This document shows positions 63,199 to 64,000 of a DNA stretch of 64,000 bases, piece by piece. The notes under the pieces are model-generated. The model was not told the DNA's origin. It saw nothing but the letters and a program-made list of their open reading frames with translations, and did no database searches. The DNA is from an uncultured Verrucomicrobiota bacterium (GTDB taxonomy: Bacteria > Verrucomicrobiota > Verrucomicrobiia > Verrucomicrobiales > Verrucomicrobiaceae), in contig CAILZI010000141.1 of assembly GCA_903838675.1 (NCBI GenBank), forward strand, positions 124,001 to 188,000. The letters run 5' to 3'. The translations under genes and the position numbers were made by a program. Positions within the stretch are counted from its first letter, which is position 1, and each line of letters starts with the position of its first letter.

Positions 63199-64000
63199 CT
63201 ATTTCTTTTCTTTCGGCACACTCTCCATGTCCTTGTCCGGACGTTCGGAGGCTTTGCGCATTGCTTTCTTTTTCGGAGGCGGGGCGCTGGGGTCAAAAGC
63301 TTCACCGCCGACCACCTGCGCGCCGCTGTTGGTCATTACCAGGGAGGGACGATTGCCTTCCGGGTCACGGAAGTAGTTCCGCTGGTGGATCTTGCCATCC
63401 GGGTTCACCACCACGTGGCAGAAAACATGCGGCATCGCCAGGAACAGGACGTGCAGCTTGTTATGCACATCGATGCTGATCTGCGGCTGCACCGCCATCA
63501 TGGCGGGTCCCAGCAGGAAGGTGGCGATGTAGGCACTGCTGCGATCATCGACGATGCGGCAGTAAAGCTGCAAATCATTGAGCTCGCGAAACAGGATGAC
63601 CTGATAGCGGCGCTGGCGTCCGGCGCTTGAGTACCCCTGCGGTACACCAAACGGCTGGTCAAACATGTTGGGCTTGGAGTCCGTGATGGTCATTCGCACT
63701 TTATTGGACATGAAGTACTGGCCGGAGATGGGATGCAGTACGTTCGCGATGATGGTGAAAGTGCCGAGATTGGCTGTGGAGTAGCCGCCGGAAAGTTCGA
63801 CGGTGTGCTTGGTCGTGCCGCCCGCCTTCAAGGTGATGGGCGTATCTGATCCGATGCCCACAGGGGCGAGTCGCTGTCCTGTGGACTCGGTGATCTCAAA
63901 CTGCAGCCAGTCACGCGCGCCATGGCCGCCCACGATCACATCGTCACCGGAACGGTTGGTGACACTCACCACAGCCACCACCGGTTCGCCCGTGAGGAAT
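63199..64000 (-). CDS. Hypothetical exported protein, 5' end beyond the window
   Basis: At least 267 residues are visible and the frame continues upstream past the right edge (FLTGEPVVAVVSVTNR precedes the internal GTG at 63981), so the N-terminus is missing. The visible part looks like a two-beta-domain surface protein (VIVGGHGARDWLQFEITESTG, GTTKHTVELSGGYSTANLGTFTIIAN), with a C-terminal tail rich in Pro, Lys and Arg (PSAPPPKKKAMRKASERPDKD). No family is recognised. Confidence 0.7.
   Translation of the reverse strand, partial: FLTGEPVVAVVSVTNRSGDDVIVGGHGARDWLQFEITESTGQRLAPVGIGSDTPITLKAGGTTKHTVELSGGYSTANLGTFTIIANVLHPISGQYFMSNKVRMTITDSKPNMFDQPFGVPQGYSSAGRQRRYQVILFRELNDLQLYCRIVDDRSSAYIATFLLGPAMMAVQPQISIDVHNKLHVLFLAMPHVFCHVVVNPDGKIHQRNYFRDPEGNRPSLVMTNSGAQVVGGEAFDPSAPPPKKKAMRKASERPDKDMESVPKEKK

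Noticed and set aside
1..64000. CRISPR arrays, tRNA or rRNA genes, prophage
   Set aside because: No regularly spaced direct repeats, cloverleaf-like sequences, rRNA motifs or phage structural genes were recognised when reading the window.

Overview
The window looks like a chromosomal segment of a Verrucomicrobiota bacterium close to Prosthecobacter/Verrucomicrobium. The inference rests on gene content: a DUF1552/DUF1592 (Planctomycete-type cytochrome) operon, a double-length UvrA of the kind known from the PVC superphylum, many secreted enzymes of the SMP-30, GHL10, NIPSNAP and xylose-isomerase-like families, and dispersed palindromic intergenic repeats. Most of the sequence is GC-rich and densely coding. 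No rRNA, tRNA, CRISPR array or prophage was found.

Layout. 0-7 kb: an incomplete GT39 glycosyltransferase, a small membrane protein, hinT and nrdR on the minus strand, then coaC, two small plus-strand genes and a probable nucleotidyltransferase pair, a secreted hydrolase and a MXAN_6230/SCO0854-like protein. 7-17 kb: the DUF1552-DUF1592-HMA-like operon, a 164-bp inverted-repeat element, an SMP-30 lipoprotein, a GHL10 glycoside hydrolase, a beta-propeller and a frameshifted class A beta-lactamase-like gene. 17-30 kb: rpsA with a terminator, a coiled-coil secreted protein, an orphan histidine kinase, an ECF sigma factor, the mlaEFD lipid-transport operon, a repeat lipoprotein, rlmH and a PAS/HisKA_2 kinase. 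30-42 kb: two large exported proteins of unknown function, a YebC regulator, a kinase-like protein, and the 1872-residue UvrA. 42-49 kb: a REP-associated transposase bounded by mirrored triple palindromes, a lipoprotein, a DUF255 thioredoxin protein, a DUF3999-like protein, LysR, and a secreted thioredoxin.

49-57 kb is the accessory region. It holds three broken ParE-type toxins (two with single in-frame stop codons, one frameshifted), two intact cognate antitoxin genes, a truncated copy of a neighbouring gene, and an AT-rich stretch. That stretch encodes a membrane protein, an MltR/HEPN-like protein with an R-N-x3-H motif, and an AbiGi-family abortive-infection protein lying directly against mutS. 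This is the best candidate for an undescribed defence or addiction locus. 57-64 kb: mutS, a metallophosphoesterase, a TerB-like protein, an RNase Z-like MBL protein, an alpha/beta hydrolase and a hypothetical protein that runs off the right edge.

Likely functional groups are mlaEFD (outer-membrane lipid transport), hinT-nrdR, the DUF1552/DUF1592/HMA operon, and DNA repair (uvrA, mutS). All family assignments come from reading motifs in the translated sequence; no database search was run.
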